64,000 nt of DNA, taken from contig NC_085140.1 in the NCBI RefSeq assembly GCF_024139115.2, forward strand, positions 334,987,099-335,051,098. The letters are read 5' to 3'. This DNA is from Armigeres subalbatus (Eukaryota; Arthropoda; Insecta; Diptera; Culicidae). Within the stretch, counting starts at the first letter, position 1; each line of letters opens with the position of its first letter. Position numbers and translations under genes: made by a program. This document shows, one piece after another, positions 41,776 through 53,545 of the stretch. Below the pieces are notes generated by a model, which was not told where the DNA came from, ran no database searches, and worked only from the letters and a program-made list of their open reading frames with translations.

Positions 41776-44700
41776 TAGGAATAGGGATGGGCAATATGAT
41801 TTCCGTATTTTGATATTCGATATTTTAATGTTGTTTTATTTTAATTCAATTCCGTTACTTTTAAGTTCATTTCTAGTAATATAATTTAAGAGCAAAAATA
41901 GTAAGTAGGATTTTATGAATAATTTATTATGTATAGTAAATTTAGGTAAATTTCCAATATAAGCAATTTGGCAGGTTATCGACATCTCGAATGGACATGT
42001 TTTGAAACTTCTGGTTATTTCACTGTCTATTGGACCACTCCCTTTCTTCATTTGAACACTCAGACACTCCTTGAAGGTTCGTATTACACGAAATACAATT
42101 GAATTTGTATGATTGGTACCACTATATATAAACAATACGATATGAATAAGATTTTTTCAAATTTTCAGGTTTTTTACCTGATACGGTTCAAAAGTTACAG
42201 AAGATTTTCGGTGTGCCATTTTTATCGAATACACCCTTTATCCCTTCCCGTGGCGCTCACAGAGAGTATTCCTTCGTTCTCTTGTAGCATTGAGTGTCGA
42301 AATAATTTTCCTCTCTTAATCCTACATTGACTGTCAGGACTTGGCCGTGAATAAATGAAACTCCAAAACACGTACTGTGAAAATAGTTTTCTAATCCCAA
42401 GAAGGATATTTAATTGGTGAGCTGTGCATATTTGTTGTTTCTCGGCCAATTGCGGCTAGCAACTACGAAGCTATGCTAAGCTTAGCACACAGAATTCAAA
42501 CCCCGAGTAGAATGTGGCTTGATTTGATTTATTCAAACGTACCCACCTAATTGTCAATTGCGATTAACTACTCCAAATCCAAATAAATGTACCTCAAGTC
42601 ACTTCACCTGATTCATGAGCCCGACTCACACTCCATCTTGCATCACCGATAAATACCAATCCCGCACGTTGTGCTGTTCCGAGAACAAGTTTATTTGAGT
42701 TTTCCCCGAATTTGCCCTTCCGCTCGCCTCGTCGAGTGTTATGACCAGCCCCGGCTAATGTCGGCCGACGGATGTTGTTGTGTTTTGGAACAGGGGCGCA
42801 ATCAAAACCAGGGACAGAAAAAGTCAGTTCAACTACACTCAAACAGCTGACATCCAACACACAATCAAGTTGCTAGTCCTTCCCGAATTTGAATGTGCGA
42901 ATGAATAGGACGGCATGTGCACGAACAGCAGCAAGCGTCGACCCTCGGTGTCAGCGTTGTTTTGTGCGGTGTCAAAATGAATCTTCAGCCCGGCACATTG
43001 ATATTCAATTTGAAATCTCAAAATATGAATATCATTTCATACTGCGGTGCATGGATTCATGGATTTGAAGTCAGTTTCCTAAAATATATGCATCTGTTTA
43101 GTATATAAAGTAAAATAATCATCATTTATCGGTGCAAATCAACCGCAATTCAAAATATTCATTTCAGCCCCGGTAGATATTCGTTTTTTACGCTCGATTA
43201 TCAATCGGCTATTGAGGATCGGGTGGTAAATTTGGTATGGAAGTTTGACAGCATGCTGCGAGATGTTCGTTCCTGCATTGCCGAGCGTCTGATCAAAACA
43301 AACACGAATCAATGACGAAGCTGCCTACTGAGCATCGATGTAACTGATAGTAAAATGAAGATTTCCGTCCTTGATCAAAACAGTTGCTCCCGAGAGTGGT
43401 ATTTTTCCGAATGTGCCCAAAGTGGCGGAGGCGAATGGGAAATGAGCGGACTTCGTTTCATTTCGTCAGTTCGTCCGTGCGGAGGGCTTTATGATAATTA
43501 GAAATCGAGGTTTAGGATTGGGCTGGTATAAGGAGTTCAGGAGGAGGCCGAGCCAAACTGAAGCCTATCATCAACACTGGCTCGGTGTCCGGCTGGCTTA
43601 GCTGTGGGGTGGAATTTTGTTGGGGTTGTTGTGAAAATGTGCGACGTTATTTTAGGACTGCGCTGTGCTGCTGCTGGCTCCGTGCTGATGTTGTTGTTCG
43701 CTGCCTGATGATGGGGGCAATGCGGTATTATTGCAGCATTTTGTAGGTATGATGGCCCTGTCCTCGACGATGATGCTGTTTGATGTGGATTGGACGCTAT
43801 GATGATTTTACAATATTTGCCTGAGGGTAGTGTTTGAATTGGGTAAGCGCCAGGATCAGTCTGGAATTCTCGATTGCTGGGTGTGTTTGGCGTGGTGATG
43901 GGAAAGTCGATATTGCAATTCGAGCTGTTTGGATGGGTTGACGGTTGAGCTAATTTAAACGGTTCGGAATGAGATGCAGGAAATGCAAATATTTTCGTGC
44001 TTTGTTCTAGATGTGTATTAAATATGCTGAATAAATTGAAAAATGCTTCATTTAGTCGCTTAATGAAACATTTGTCATTCAGCTATTATCGTTTTTATCG
44101 GTTGGAAATGCAATCGTCCCGATCGCAATTATGATTCATTAGCATATTTTATCGATTTATGATTTATTTGCGGTCAATTGCAATTGACAACCTACCGACC
44201 ACAAATCTACCAATCGATAGTCATGAAAGCAACATTAGCCTGCTTCTAGCGGAAATGTTAGCTTCATGACTCGAAATTAGCTCGAACAGCAGTTGCTCGT
44301 ACCCTTTCGTCTAACCTTGAACTAATCTTCGCCATAAACATCACATAATCCGTTGACATGCTGAGTTCACACCACGACCGTTCACCGTGCGTATGAAGCA
44401 TTGTAGCAACGACAACCCCCTCGAGTTATTAGCAGTCCAAATAAAACTAAATTGTGTGCGAAGTGATTACTCTGTTTTCTGTTTCCGACTTGGAGGTCGT
44501 ACGCCCGAAAATTTTAACCCGCAGAGCACCGCTAAAAGCTAAAGTGTCACGTTCTGGCTACAACAACGCCGACGATTCCTTCCACCTTTATTTCCTGTAC
44601 CGGGGAATTCCCTCGAGGGACCCTGAACCAAAACAACGCACTCGTTTTTTCGAAACGCACGTGCCACACAAATCAAGCGGCAACAACACCCCGGAGAAGT

Positions 44701-47229
44701 CAGCACTCAGCAGCAACAGTGCGGACGGACGGCACTTGGTGGCAGTCAACTTTCAAGCAATCAAGATTGCGTTTAATCCGGAGGGAGACTGCTTTCCGTT
44801 TCTTGCACTCTGGGTAGGCAGCTTCGTGTTGTTTGTTGAATGCTTCCAGGAACGGGCCTTATTGACTGGGATTGACTGGAGGGTTCTCGGACGAGGCGGA
44901 CAAACATAAATGAAAACATTTTCCCAAAAATTTAACCCATCCCACTGGGTACGGTGAGGGAATTTTGCGACGAGCAAGAACGGTTAATGGCTAGGAGCAA
45001 GCACTTACAGGAAAAAGCCTTCGGATCATCGGAGGTGCTTTCGAAGAATCTCTTGTGCTTTGAATTTTGAATGTGAATTATGTTACTCTTAGAAAACCAT
45101 GGTGAAAGATTTTTCGTCGAACACAATCTTGGCAATCCGGGCCTCCTATCGAGGATAGTTTTTAGAGTGAATACCTCATGAATGAGAAAGGCATACAAAA
45201 TATAAAATAAATATAATCCTGAACTATTAGCCAGGTATTACCATAATAATTTGCCCCCGCTCAAAGAACGAATCATCGCATTAAATTTACAAAACGTTTT
45301 ACCAATTCAAAACCCTACTTCCCTTAGTCTACCCCACATCTACCCTAGGAAACAATGTCGTTAGTCCAATAGTAGGTCGAACGCGTGCCGGCATTAATTG
45401 GTTCAGAGTCCCTCGCTCTCTACGCCCATTCTTAATTTTGAACTCTTCCTCTTCCTCGGCCCCATTATAACATTACGCAACATTAATTCACAACACTCAG
45501 CCAACAATGTATTGCTATGTGCCGTCGTCGTGTGCCACATACCGTCGGCCAACAAACGAAGCGAGATCACCATTCTGGATTGTCGATGATGTTGGTCGTA
45601 GATGTGGTCCTGTTGGTGCTCCGGTGCCTTTGGGCTACAATATTTCCAACCATTATGCCAGTTTATGTGAAGGACTTTATGATTCCGAAAACACTCGCTT
45701 CGAGTGAGCAACGAACAATCAACAACCAAGCTAGTGGTACTGAGAAAATTTCTTATAAAATCAACTAAATTTACCTTTCCCATATTTTTTTTATTTGCTC
45801 AATCGATTCTGCGACTCATTTAAGAACAAAAACAACATTTAAAACAACAAACATCTCAAATTATTTTTAAAGTGTAGAACAAAAAATTAAAAAAAAAGTC
45901 TGCAATTTAATGTTGGACCAACATCAGCCCAATTATTGGAGCTGGTTCACACTGCGGCACTTTTTTCATTTTCGATTTATGAAATAGTTAGAGATTTAAA
46001 AAAATAGCATTTTCAGGGAAAGTTAACCTTAAATAAGTTAAAGAATCCACTGAACAGAAAAACGGTACATTTTTTTTCACAAGATCATAATGCGATTTTG
46101 TTTGCAATTTGTTAATCTTTCACTACTGTGGGTAGATTTTTAACACATAAACAAATCAGTCAAAGATCACCATCTTGCAGCAACAAGGCATTGAAAATAA
46201 GCACAGAGGCCAGCTTAATTACAATCAAACAAACATAAACACATACAGAAATTTATGTGACCCAACGAGCGAACGACTTTTGTCGCTTTGGAAGTGCAAA
46301 TGCGAGGGAGAGCCGCTCAGCATCGGAAAGCATTGTGCCCCAAACCTTCAACGTTGACTGGACTGGTGCCGATGGAGTTGTACCCATTGTTTTTTTCCTC
46401 GTCGGGATCGTGAAAATGGTCCAACACATTAGAGCTAGGGGTTTTGCCAGACACAAGTCAAATGAGAAGTGGCACCTGTCTCCACCCGGCAGACTACCCT
46501 GAAGTGGCGAGCGACGACGAGTGGGAGTTGTTCTTTGCAGCACTTAGGGGATGAATTTTTCATGAGAGGGAAAAAGGGTACATTTTTGGGGTAGGAGTTA
46601 CTCTGTACCGGCGCTTGGAGGATAATGGGTTTTGGCCAGGGTTTTCGGAAGGAATAACAGCATCGCGGGATTTCTATTTCGGGACGCGAAAATGGATGGA
46701 ACAGATAAGTATATTTGATAAATCAAAATGTTGCAGAAATATGGTGGATATACATTCGATAAAATATCAAGTTTTTAGCATTGGCTCATTCAACTAATAT
46801 CAAAGTATCAAAAAAATTGAAAATACTTAAGGAAATGCGGACTCGATTGCTTAACTGGTGCTTTAGTGCTTTGATATTGATCGAATAGAAACATGTCGAA
46901 AAGTTTACAGATTTGTTTGCGAAGATGGAGTACCCAATTGTTGAACCGGTGTTGGATGGAGTTAATTATGTTTATTATAAAACTGGTTGCGTAGTCTGCT
47001 TTGACCTCTGCTTCTTAAACGTTTCTAATTTACGGCCACTCCTTGAACCCGGAACAATCACCAACTAGAGATTGATTTGGCACTTATTTCAACGGCGTAC
47101 TTCTGGCATTTTTTTCTGCCTATTGCAATAAGGCTTAAGCCGTATTTCAGGTTGTTTCCTAAATATTGTAGAATATTGTGGTAATGAGATGTTCGTGCTA
47201 AGTAGTCTGCGGTAGTACTAAAACTAAAA
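41776..47229. other. Unique spacer, probably intronic; no gene recognised
   Basis: A TAGGATTGGGATGGGCAATAT-like repeat edge lies at about 41780-41830. GC-richer islands occur at about 42700-42990, 43380-43760, 44480-44900 and 46250-46540. Open frames in them (44454-44909 +, 46253-46543 -) lack domains, start context and splice sites, so I do not call them. They could be enhancers of the gene starting at 31.7 kb. The section 45780-46100 is related to 49240-49431 plus 50267-50580 (see the repeat entry). Confidence 0.35.
45780..46100 (+). repeat. Two-copy repeat, copy without MITE insert
   Basis: Phrases such as CCATATTTTTTTTATTT, TGGTTCACACTGCGGCACTT, AAAATAGTTA and AAAGTTAACCTTAAATAAG are also found, in the same order, at 49257-49431 and 50270-50580. 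The second copy has gained a LINE A fragment and a 215-bp MITE; this copy lacks both and so shows the unoccupied sites. Confidence 0.55.
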
Positions 47230-48330
47230 CTAAAACTAAAACAACTAAAACGGGTATAGTAGGAAGTAAAAAGTGAGAAGTGACAAGTGAGAAATGAGAA
47301 ATGAGTACTGTGAAGTGATTGAAGAGAAGTGAGATGTGATAGGTGAGAAGGAGGAAGTAAGAGATACCAAGCGAAAGGTTGGAAAGCAGAAGGAAGGAAA
47401 GAAGGAATAGGAAAAAAAGAAAGACGAAAAAAGAAAATGGAAAAGTAAGGACGAAGATGGAAGAAAGAGAAGTCAGAAAGAAGAAGGAAGAGGATTGAGA
47501 AAGAATGGAAGAAGGAATAAGGAAGAAAGAAGAAGGAAGATGGATGAATGAAGTAGGAAGAAAGAAGAAAAAATAAGGAAGAAAAATGGAAGAAGTGGAA
47601 AGAGAAAGAAGGAAGAAGAAAGAACGAAGAAGGAAGAAAGAAGGAAAAAAGAAGGAAGGAAAGAAGAAAGAAGGATGAAAGAAAAAAAAGGGAGAAGAAA
47701 TAATGAAGAAGGAAAACGAAAAGGGAAGAACGACAAGAAAGAGGGAAGAAGAAAGAAATAAGAAAAAAGAGGAATGAAGGAACAAGAATCATGAAGACAG
47801 AAGGAAGTAAGAGGTACGAAAGAATAGTGAAGAGCGAACATGAAGAAAGAAAGAATAACAAATGGTCCGGGTTCCGCCAAATCACATCAAGCGCCATCAA
47901 AAAATTACCGATTTTTCTGCTCAAACTTTCGTTTAGCAGATTTAATTGATCGCAAATCGCATCGAATATCCCTCAGCCCCATAACTGAGGATATCCTACT
48001 GCAAATGTATGCTTAAATTGATATGAAACTATTTCCGTTGTCCTTGTACGAACAAAATATCACAAGTCAGTCGAAAAGCCGCTTGGTGCGGTTTGGATGA
48101 ACCCCGACCAAATGAGGAAACAATTAAGAGAAACAAAGGAATAAAGAAGAGAAATCATGAAGAAAGATGTAAGAGGAACCAAAGAATAAAGAAGAGCGAA
48201 CAAGAAAGAAAGAATTTCAAATAAGGAAAAAGAAAAGAAGAAGCAAAGAGAATGAAAAAGTAGAACGATGGGAAAAGGATGAACTCTCACTTTGCAATAC
48301 TCATTTCTTAATTTTCGTTTCTCAGTTATT
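47230..48330 (+). repeat. Purine-rich (GAAGAAAGAAGG)n tract
   Basis: From 47230 to 47862 and from 48110 to about 48290 the plus strand is almost all A and G, built of GAAGAAAG, GGAAGAA and GAGAAG variants. Long minus-strand open frames (Ser/Phe/Leu-rich) are products of the pyrimidine run, not genes. A MITE interrupts the tract. Confidence 0.85.
47864..48109. mobile_element. GGTCGGGG-type MITE, second full copy
   Basis: Ends GGTCCGGGTTCCGCCAAATC and TTGGATGAACCCCGACC are inverted; the body matches 26573-26818 in opposite orientation (GGATATCCTACTGCAAATGT, CGTTGTCCTTGTACGAACAA). AAAT lies on both flanks and could be a short target duplication. Confidence 0.8.
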
Positions 48331-48373
48331 TCTAACTTCTCACTTTTCACTCCTCACTTCTCACTTCTTCTTC

Positions 48374-48650
48374 ATCTTCTTCTTCTTCTATGGCTCTACA
48401 TTCCAACTGGAACTTGGCCTAGCTTTTCAACTTAGTATTCTATTAGCATTTCCTCAGTAATTAATTGAAAGCTTTTCTATGCCCGCCGTTGCATGAGTAT
48501 GTATCTTGTGTGGCAAGTACAATAGATACACTATGCGCAGGGAATCGAGAATGTTTCCAACCCGAAAACACCCTAGACCGGACCGAGAATCGAACTCGCC
48601 TTCTCCGGATTGGCAATCCTACGCCTTTGCTCACAAAGCTACTGCAGACC
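48374..48650 (-). mobile_element. tRNA-derived SINE (family 2), copy 2
   Basis: Inverted copy of 21943-22198: ATTCCAACTGGAACTTGGCC at its 3' side, AATGTTTCCAACCCGAAAAC, and box B complement GAGAATCGAACTCG. The TTCTTC run at its left is the (GAA)n tail. Confidence 0.85.
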
Positions 48651-48679
48651 TCACTTCTCACTTCTTACTTTTCATGATT

Positions 48680-48940
48680 AATTTTTCAGAGAAATTCGGA
48701 TGAATTTCTTGACGAAACTCGGATGAATTTCTCAAAAAATTCGGATAATTTTCGATTAAATTTAAATGATTATCACTGCAAAATTTATCCACTTCATACA
48801 ATTTTTCAGCCAAAATTCGGAAGAATTTTACGTCGATCGATTATCGAATGAATGTTTCGACGAACTTTGAATAAAATTCTTGACTAAATTTGAATTAATT
48901 TATCGACGAAAAACGGATTAATACAACAACACTTTTTTAC
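48680..48940. repeat. Degenerate AATTCGGATGAATTTCT array
   Basis: Recurring variants of AAATTCGGATGAATTTC and TCGACGAA. The same units form 52080-52810 and 55500-55903. Confidence 0.6.
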
Positions 48941-49240
48941 CAGGAAGAAAGGGAGTAGAAAGAAGAAAGAAGAGGAAGGAGTAACATGAAGCAGGAGGAA
49001 AAAGATCATGCAAAAAAGAAGAAAGAGAAACAAATAAATAAAAAATGAGAATCACGAAGAAAAAAGAAAGGAATAAGAGAAACGAAAGAATAAGAAAGAA
49101 CGTATATGGAGAAAGATGGAATAACGAATAAGGAAGATGGAATTATAAATAAAGAAGATGGGAAAAGGATTAATTTCTCACTTTGCCATCTCTCATTTTC
49201 TTCATTCTCATCTTTCTTCTCAATTCGCTCAATCAACTCT
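48941..49240 (+). repeat. Purine-rich GAAGAAAGAAG tract 2
   Basis: A second, shorter stretch with strong plus-strand A/G bias, of the same style as 47230-48330. Confidence 0.7.
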
Positions 49241-49431
49241 TTATTTTACTTTCCCAAAGAACCCATATTTTTTAAATTTAAAACAAAAAATCTAAAATGT
49301 GCTGCTTTTCAAGATTGGCCTAATGTTTGTCCGACTTTGAACGAGCATCGGGTGATTTTTTCAGACCGGTTCACACGTGCAGCACTTTTTCGTGCAGTTT
49401 TGTTTTCGATTTTAAAAATAGTTAAAGGCTT

Positions 49432-50266
49432 CCGACGACGAGAAGGACACGTTTTATGAATGTCTTGATAAAGCATATGGGAGTTCCCAAAGCATGACGT
49501 GAAAATTGCTTTCGGAGACGCTAACGCTCAGGTCGGTAGAGAGCACTTTTACCGTCCCATAATCGGTAGGGAGAGCCTTCACTCCGCTATCAATGACAAC
49601 GGCCTTCCTGGGATTTTTGGACGATATCGATATTATCGGAATTGTTCGCCGTGCCGTGGAAGAGGCTTTTATGCCTTTTAAGGGGGAGACAGCGAGAATT
49701 GGACTCACGATCAATACCAGCAAAACTTGGTCGCTGGCATGGTGGTGGTAGCGAAATGGTGCTGGATGGTGAAAAATTTGAAGTGGTGGAAGAATTTGTG
49801 TATCTTGAAACATTAGTGACGTGCGAATGAAACATGGACGTTAAAGGAGGCTGATCGGAGAGCTTTCGGAGTGTTTGGGCGTAAGGTGCTGCGGACAATA
49901 CAAGGCGGTAAACAGGAGAACGGTATCTGGTGGCGTCGCATGAATCACGAACTGTACCAGGTGTATAAAGGGCTGGATATTATTAAGCTTATACAACACG
50001 GAAGACTACGGTGGGCTGGTCACGTTGTTTGTATGCCGGAAGAACGTCAAGCGAAGATAATATTTAGTAGAGAACCCGGAAAAGGCCGCAGGCTTCGTGG
50101 AAGGCCGCGTACACCATGGCTTTTTGCAGTTGAAGAGGACCTGAGGACGCTCAATGTGCAGGGCGACTGAAAGCGATTGTCCCAGGATCGAGTCCAGTGG
50201 GGAAGGATACTCCATTCGGCGTAGGTTAATCGAAGAGTTGTAGCCCATCAAGTATCAAGTAAGTAG
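49432..50266 (+). mobile_element. LINE A copy with large internal deletion and 6-bp target duplication
   Basis: Flanked by AGGCTT at 49426-49431 and 50267-50272. It begins in the endonuclease (DVKIAFGDANAQVGREHFYR, GRESLHSAINDNGL; GDxNAQ and SxxNDNG are endonuclease blocks), then jumps at about 49606 to the reverse transcriptase catalytic region (FLDDIDIIGIVRRAVEEAF) and on to the C-terminus (WWRRMNHELYQVY, GRLRWAGHVVCMPEERQAK, GRRLRGRPRTPW, VEEDLRTLN). The part between was lost before or during insertion. Frame changes occur. It gives the best view of the family C-terminus, ending near VAHQVSSK. Confidence 0.8.
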
Positions 50267-50308
50267 AGGCTTTTAAAAATGTGGGTTCTTTGGAAAAGTT
50301 AACTCTAG

Positions 50309-50523
50309 GGACACTCCTAACGGAATCCAAATTTGAGAGTACTAGCATTTTCAAAGGCACACCACTCGATACGGAGGTAACGCACTACTGTCATTTTTAT
50401 TTTTTCACGCATTCTGCAACGCAGCAAAGCTGAAATCATATAAATAACAGTTATGCTGTGCTTCCGTACTAAGTGGTGTGCCCTTGAAAACGCCCTTAAA
50501 TTTGGATTCCGTGAGGAGTGTCC
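50309..50523. mobile_element. 215-bp MITE with GGACACTCCTAACGGAATCC ends
   Basis: Ends GGACACTCCTAACGGAATCC and its near-complement GGATTCCGTGAGGAGTGTCC are inverted; arms continue through GCACACCACT to about 85 bases. The related sequence at 46021-46040 lacks it and reads straight through (AGTTAACCTTAAATAAG), which independently marks the insertion. Confidence 0.85.
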
Positions 50524-50639
50524 TTAAATAAGCCAAAGAATCGACTGAGAGAATAAAACGAGATACATTGTTTGACGGGAAAGGTCAATTATCACTTTTG
50601 ACTTCCCATTTCGCATTTCTCACTTTCTGTTTCTCATTT

Positions 50640-50720
50640 GATCGGGGCTCAGCGAAGCCGCACCAAGGCCCTTTTGACTGACTTTGTAATATTTTGTACA
50701 TAGAATAAAATGAAATGAAT
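50640..50720 (-). repeat. Fragment of the GGTCGGGG-type MITE
   Basis: ATCGGGGCTCAGCGAAGCCG, CACCAAGGCCCTTTTGACTG and ATATTTTGTACA correspond to the left part of 26573-26818. The right part is missing. Confidence 0.65.
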
Positions 50721-50734
50721 TCATAATAATTTAT

Positions 50735-51000
50735 TGGTTGTATGACATTCGCCAGTAAATCATTTGCCAAAATACTTTTTGCCAGAATCAATTTGCCAGA
50801 GTGGGCCATTCCCCAGAATGAACCATTTGCCAGAATACATCATTCCCCTGAATTGACCATCTCCTATTTTTATTTGAATTTGGAATTTATCGCTTGCCAA
50901 TAAGTCGTTTAACATATGTGTTTGCTCGGGTTATGGTACTGGCGTTTAAATGATTCCATTCTTGGTATGCACGCATTTGCCCTGTAATGGCGATAATTCT
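50735..51000. repeat. Diverged relative of the tandem-TIR element
   Basis: Units such as CATTTGCCAGAAT and CATTTGCCAAAATA repeat six to eight times (50748-50870), echoing the CATTTGGCATAA units at 4567. About 60 bases later, GTGTTTGCTCGGGTTATGGT then ACTGG parallels the minisatellite unit GCGCTTGCCCGGATTATGGC, AATGG. The order (terminal tandem units, then this core) is the same. No opposite terminus was found, so the copy is probably truncated. Confidence 0.55.
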
Positions 51001-52079
51001 TGGTAATTAAAGGATATTTTATACGATATTTTATAAGGATACATGTTCATGATTATAATCGAAAAACTCGGTTTTCTACCTAGCGGTAACATTACTTGAA
51101 CGGAGAATATTGTTGATTACCGTTTCATAAAAAAAATTGGCACTTTTGACTGACACATCAAATGATCATCTTCACCTCAATTCGCGACTACGAAGGTAAA
51201 TGCTTCACGCACAGTCTGACAGTTCCTTATGGGATTTTACTGTGGAGGAACAAGAATGGGTGATTGGCGGCCATGTTTCACGTACAGTCTGACAGATAGC
51301 AATAAGATTTTGCCATAAGAGTGAGTAGAGGCATTACTTTCGTATTCGCGAATGATCATCTTCCCCCCAGTTGACGGTACTAAAGAAAACAAAAGCATTT
51401 ACTCTTTTAGAAAAAATGAATAAATTTTGGCTTGTTCTACGAGAAGAGAAGAGTGATGTGAGATTGCTTGCATGAAATGAGAGCAGTCATATGTTCTCGT
51501 TTGAATTGCTTGATCACACGCTTAAAGTCAAGTACACATCGCATGAATAGCTTTCACACATCACGGCGACGCCTTGGCCAACTCTCACTATGAGTGAAAA
51601 TTTTGTGTAAAACACGAGCAGTCGCTGTGTACTATCTCACATGTGTATGATATGTGTAAGTGAGTTTGCCTCGAACTGTCAAAGTCCCTTTGGGTCGCTA
51701 TGATGGCGAACGTGTGCAGAATGTGCCGCAAGAAATCGTACTTCTTCGGAGGTTTTTCCTTTTGCTTTGATGGCGAAACAAAAAAATGTGCCAATACAAT
51801 CATCGCACTTTGTTTTGTTAATCGAAACGATTGGAGAAGCTTCCGAATAAGTATGAAAAAGTTGGCTTACTTAAACATTAATTTGAAAACATACAATTGA
51901 GGTTAGGTTCGATTTCCGACTGCTCTCTCGCTGTGTAAAATGAACTCACCGAAAATCATCGGCCATCAGTTACACAAAAATGAGTAACATCGTAATTACT
52001 CATAATATGAGTTGTTCCAGGAGAGGCCCGTTTTGTGTGAACGGAACAAAAAAATATGTAAGTCATTTTAAGCGTGCAC
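51001..52079. other. Spacer, nothing recognised
   Basis: Two similar short phrases (CACGCACAGTCTGACAG near 51210 and CACGTACAGTCTGACAG near 51280) suggest a small local duplication. No gene is supported; the open frame at 51700-51900 has Cys residues but no domain. Confidence 0.35.
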
Positions 52080-52810
52080 CTCACGTGAGAATAGCCAAAA
52101 TGTGATCCCTCTCGACAAAATTCGGATGAATTTCCTGACGAAATTTGGATGAACTTCTCTACAAAAATCGAATGAATTTACCAAATTCAGATAAATGCTC
52201 TAACTGGACGGTGAGTTTTTGTCGTCGAAGATCAATTGATTTTCTTCATGAAACTCGGATGAATATTATGATATAATTCTAATGAGATTTCAGGCAAAAT
52301 CAGAGGAATTTTTTGACGAAATTCGGATGATTGTTATTAGGATGAATTTCTTGAAGAAATGTGGATAAATTTCTCGACAAAAATCTTTTAGATCTACCAA
52401 GTATTTTCTCTCCGATTCGAATGATTTTTTGCCATAGTTTAAGTGAATTTATTGTTAGGATATATTATGTTCAGAATCCCAACGAAATTCGAATGGGTAT
52501 CCGGGCCAAACTGATTTACCAACGAATTTCAACTAAATTCAGATCACTTATCCGACAAATATTGGATAAATTTTTCGTCGAAATTTGGATGCAAATCCCG
52601 ACAAAATTTAAATGAATTTCTGTGTAAAATTTGGGAAAATTTCTTCCCAAAATTGGGATGAAAATCCCGACGAAAATTGAAATAAAAAAATATCGGGCAT
52701 ATCCGGATGAATTTCTCGGAGAAAATCGAATGATTTTCTTGTCAAAATTCAGATGAAAATCCCAACGAGATTCGAGAGAATTCCCGGGCGAAATCCAGAC
52801 GATTTTGACA
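52080..52810. repeat. Degenerate AATTCGGATGAATTTCTCGAC array
   Basis: Many variants of GGATGAATTTC, CTCGACAAAA and ATCCCGACGAAATT at roughly 25-40-base spacing. No coding potential. Confidence 0.6.
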
Positions 52811-53095
52811 AAGGACTACGTCTGTCTTTTCTATGTTGGGGTACACTTTGTGATTGCGAAATTCTAACGTTAATATCTCAGCCGTTTCTTGATGGATTTC
52901 CAATATTTTTGAACCATTCGATCAAGGATGACGCTTCATTAAATTGTTCTAAAAATACATATTTTCAACTATTTATTACTGAAAGTTGGCAAACAATATA
53001 GAAATAGTAAAACAAGCAATCCCGTGCATTCATCGCAAACACAGACATCAAGCAACTTGCGGGTTTGGATCAAATCCTCAGTCAGTCAGTCAGTC

Positions 53096-53427
53096 ATGTA
53101 GCATACCGCGGGAAACTTTTTTCGCAAGCTGTCATGATAGAGAACTGATTCGGGATGCTATACCCCATGATAAATTTCTTTTAGAAAGCTCCAAATGCGG
53201 GGAGCACTGGCTCTGATGATGCATTTCAACTTGTTCTACACATATGTGCAGTAACCAACACGAAAGGAGCGAAAACAAAGCGAGAATCACAATTTTTCTG
53301 TGGGGGCTGCCTATCCGATTCTTTTTTTCGCACTTGTATACAAGTTTGATAAATTTGTTATCATGGCTTGTTATGATTCGGAACAGTTTTTGGCTCTTTT
53401 TTATCGTTGTTCGTTATCTATTGAGAG
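53096..53427 (+). mobile_element. Three-copy repeat (R3), copy 3
   Basis: Parallel to 25683-26012 with few differences. It starts directly after a TCAG tetranucleotide run (53079-53095). It ends at CTATTGAGAGC, the same edge as in copy 1. Confidence 0.7.
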
Positions 53428-53454
53428 CGATTTCTGCAAACCCTGTCCTCAGTT

Positions 53455-53545
53455 CAAACAACATTTCACGCAGAGTGGACGCAGCGGAGCGAAAACAGCA
53501 GCACGAAAACACTGAAAGCATTTTCAACGGAAAACCATCGCAGTT
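53455..53545 (+). repeat. Two-copy ATTTCACGCAGAG repeat, copy 1
   Basis: Shares ATTTCACGCAGAGTGGACGC, AGCGGAGCG and CGGAAAACCATCGCA with 54590-54672, in order. Possibly part of a larger decayed element spanning both. Confidence 0.5.

Noticed and set aside
44454..44909. 151-codon plus-strand frame in a GC-richer island
   Set aside because: No recognisable domain, no matching acceptor and donor in phase with the 31.7-kb exon.
46253..46543. Open frames on both strands with a short hydrophobic stretch
   Set aside because: No family similarity and no splice context.
47058..47924. 288-codon minus-strand open frame, the longest after the LINE ORFs
   Set aside because: It is Ser/Phe/Leu-rich and lies on the pyrimidine strand of a GA-rich tract, where stop codons are rare. 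No domain or signal.
51700..51900. 66-codon frame with CRMCRKK and Cys residues, zinc-finger-like
   Set aside because: Cys spacing does not complete a known finger and there is no supporting context.
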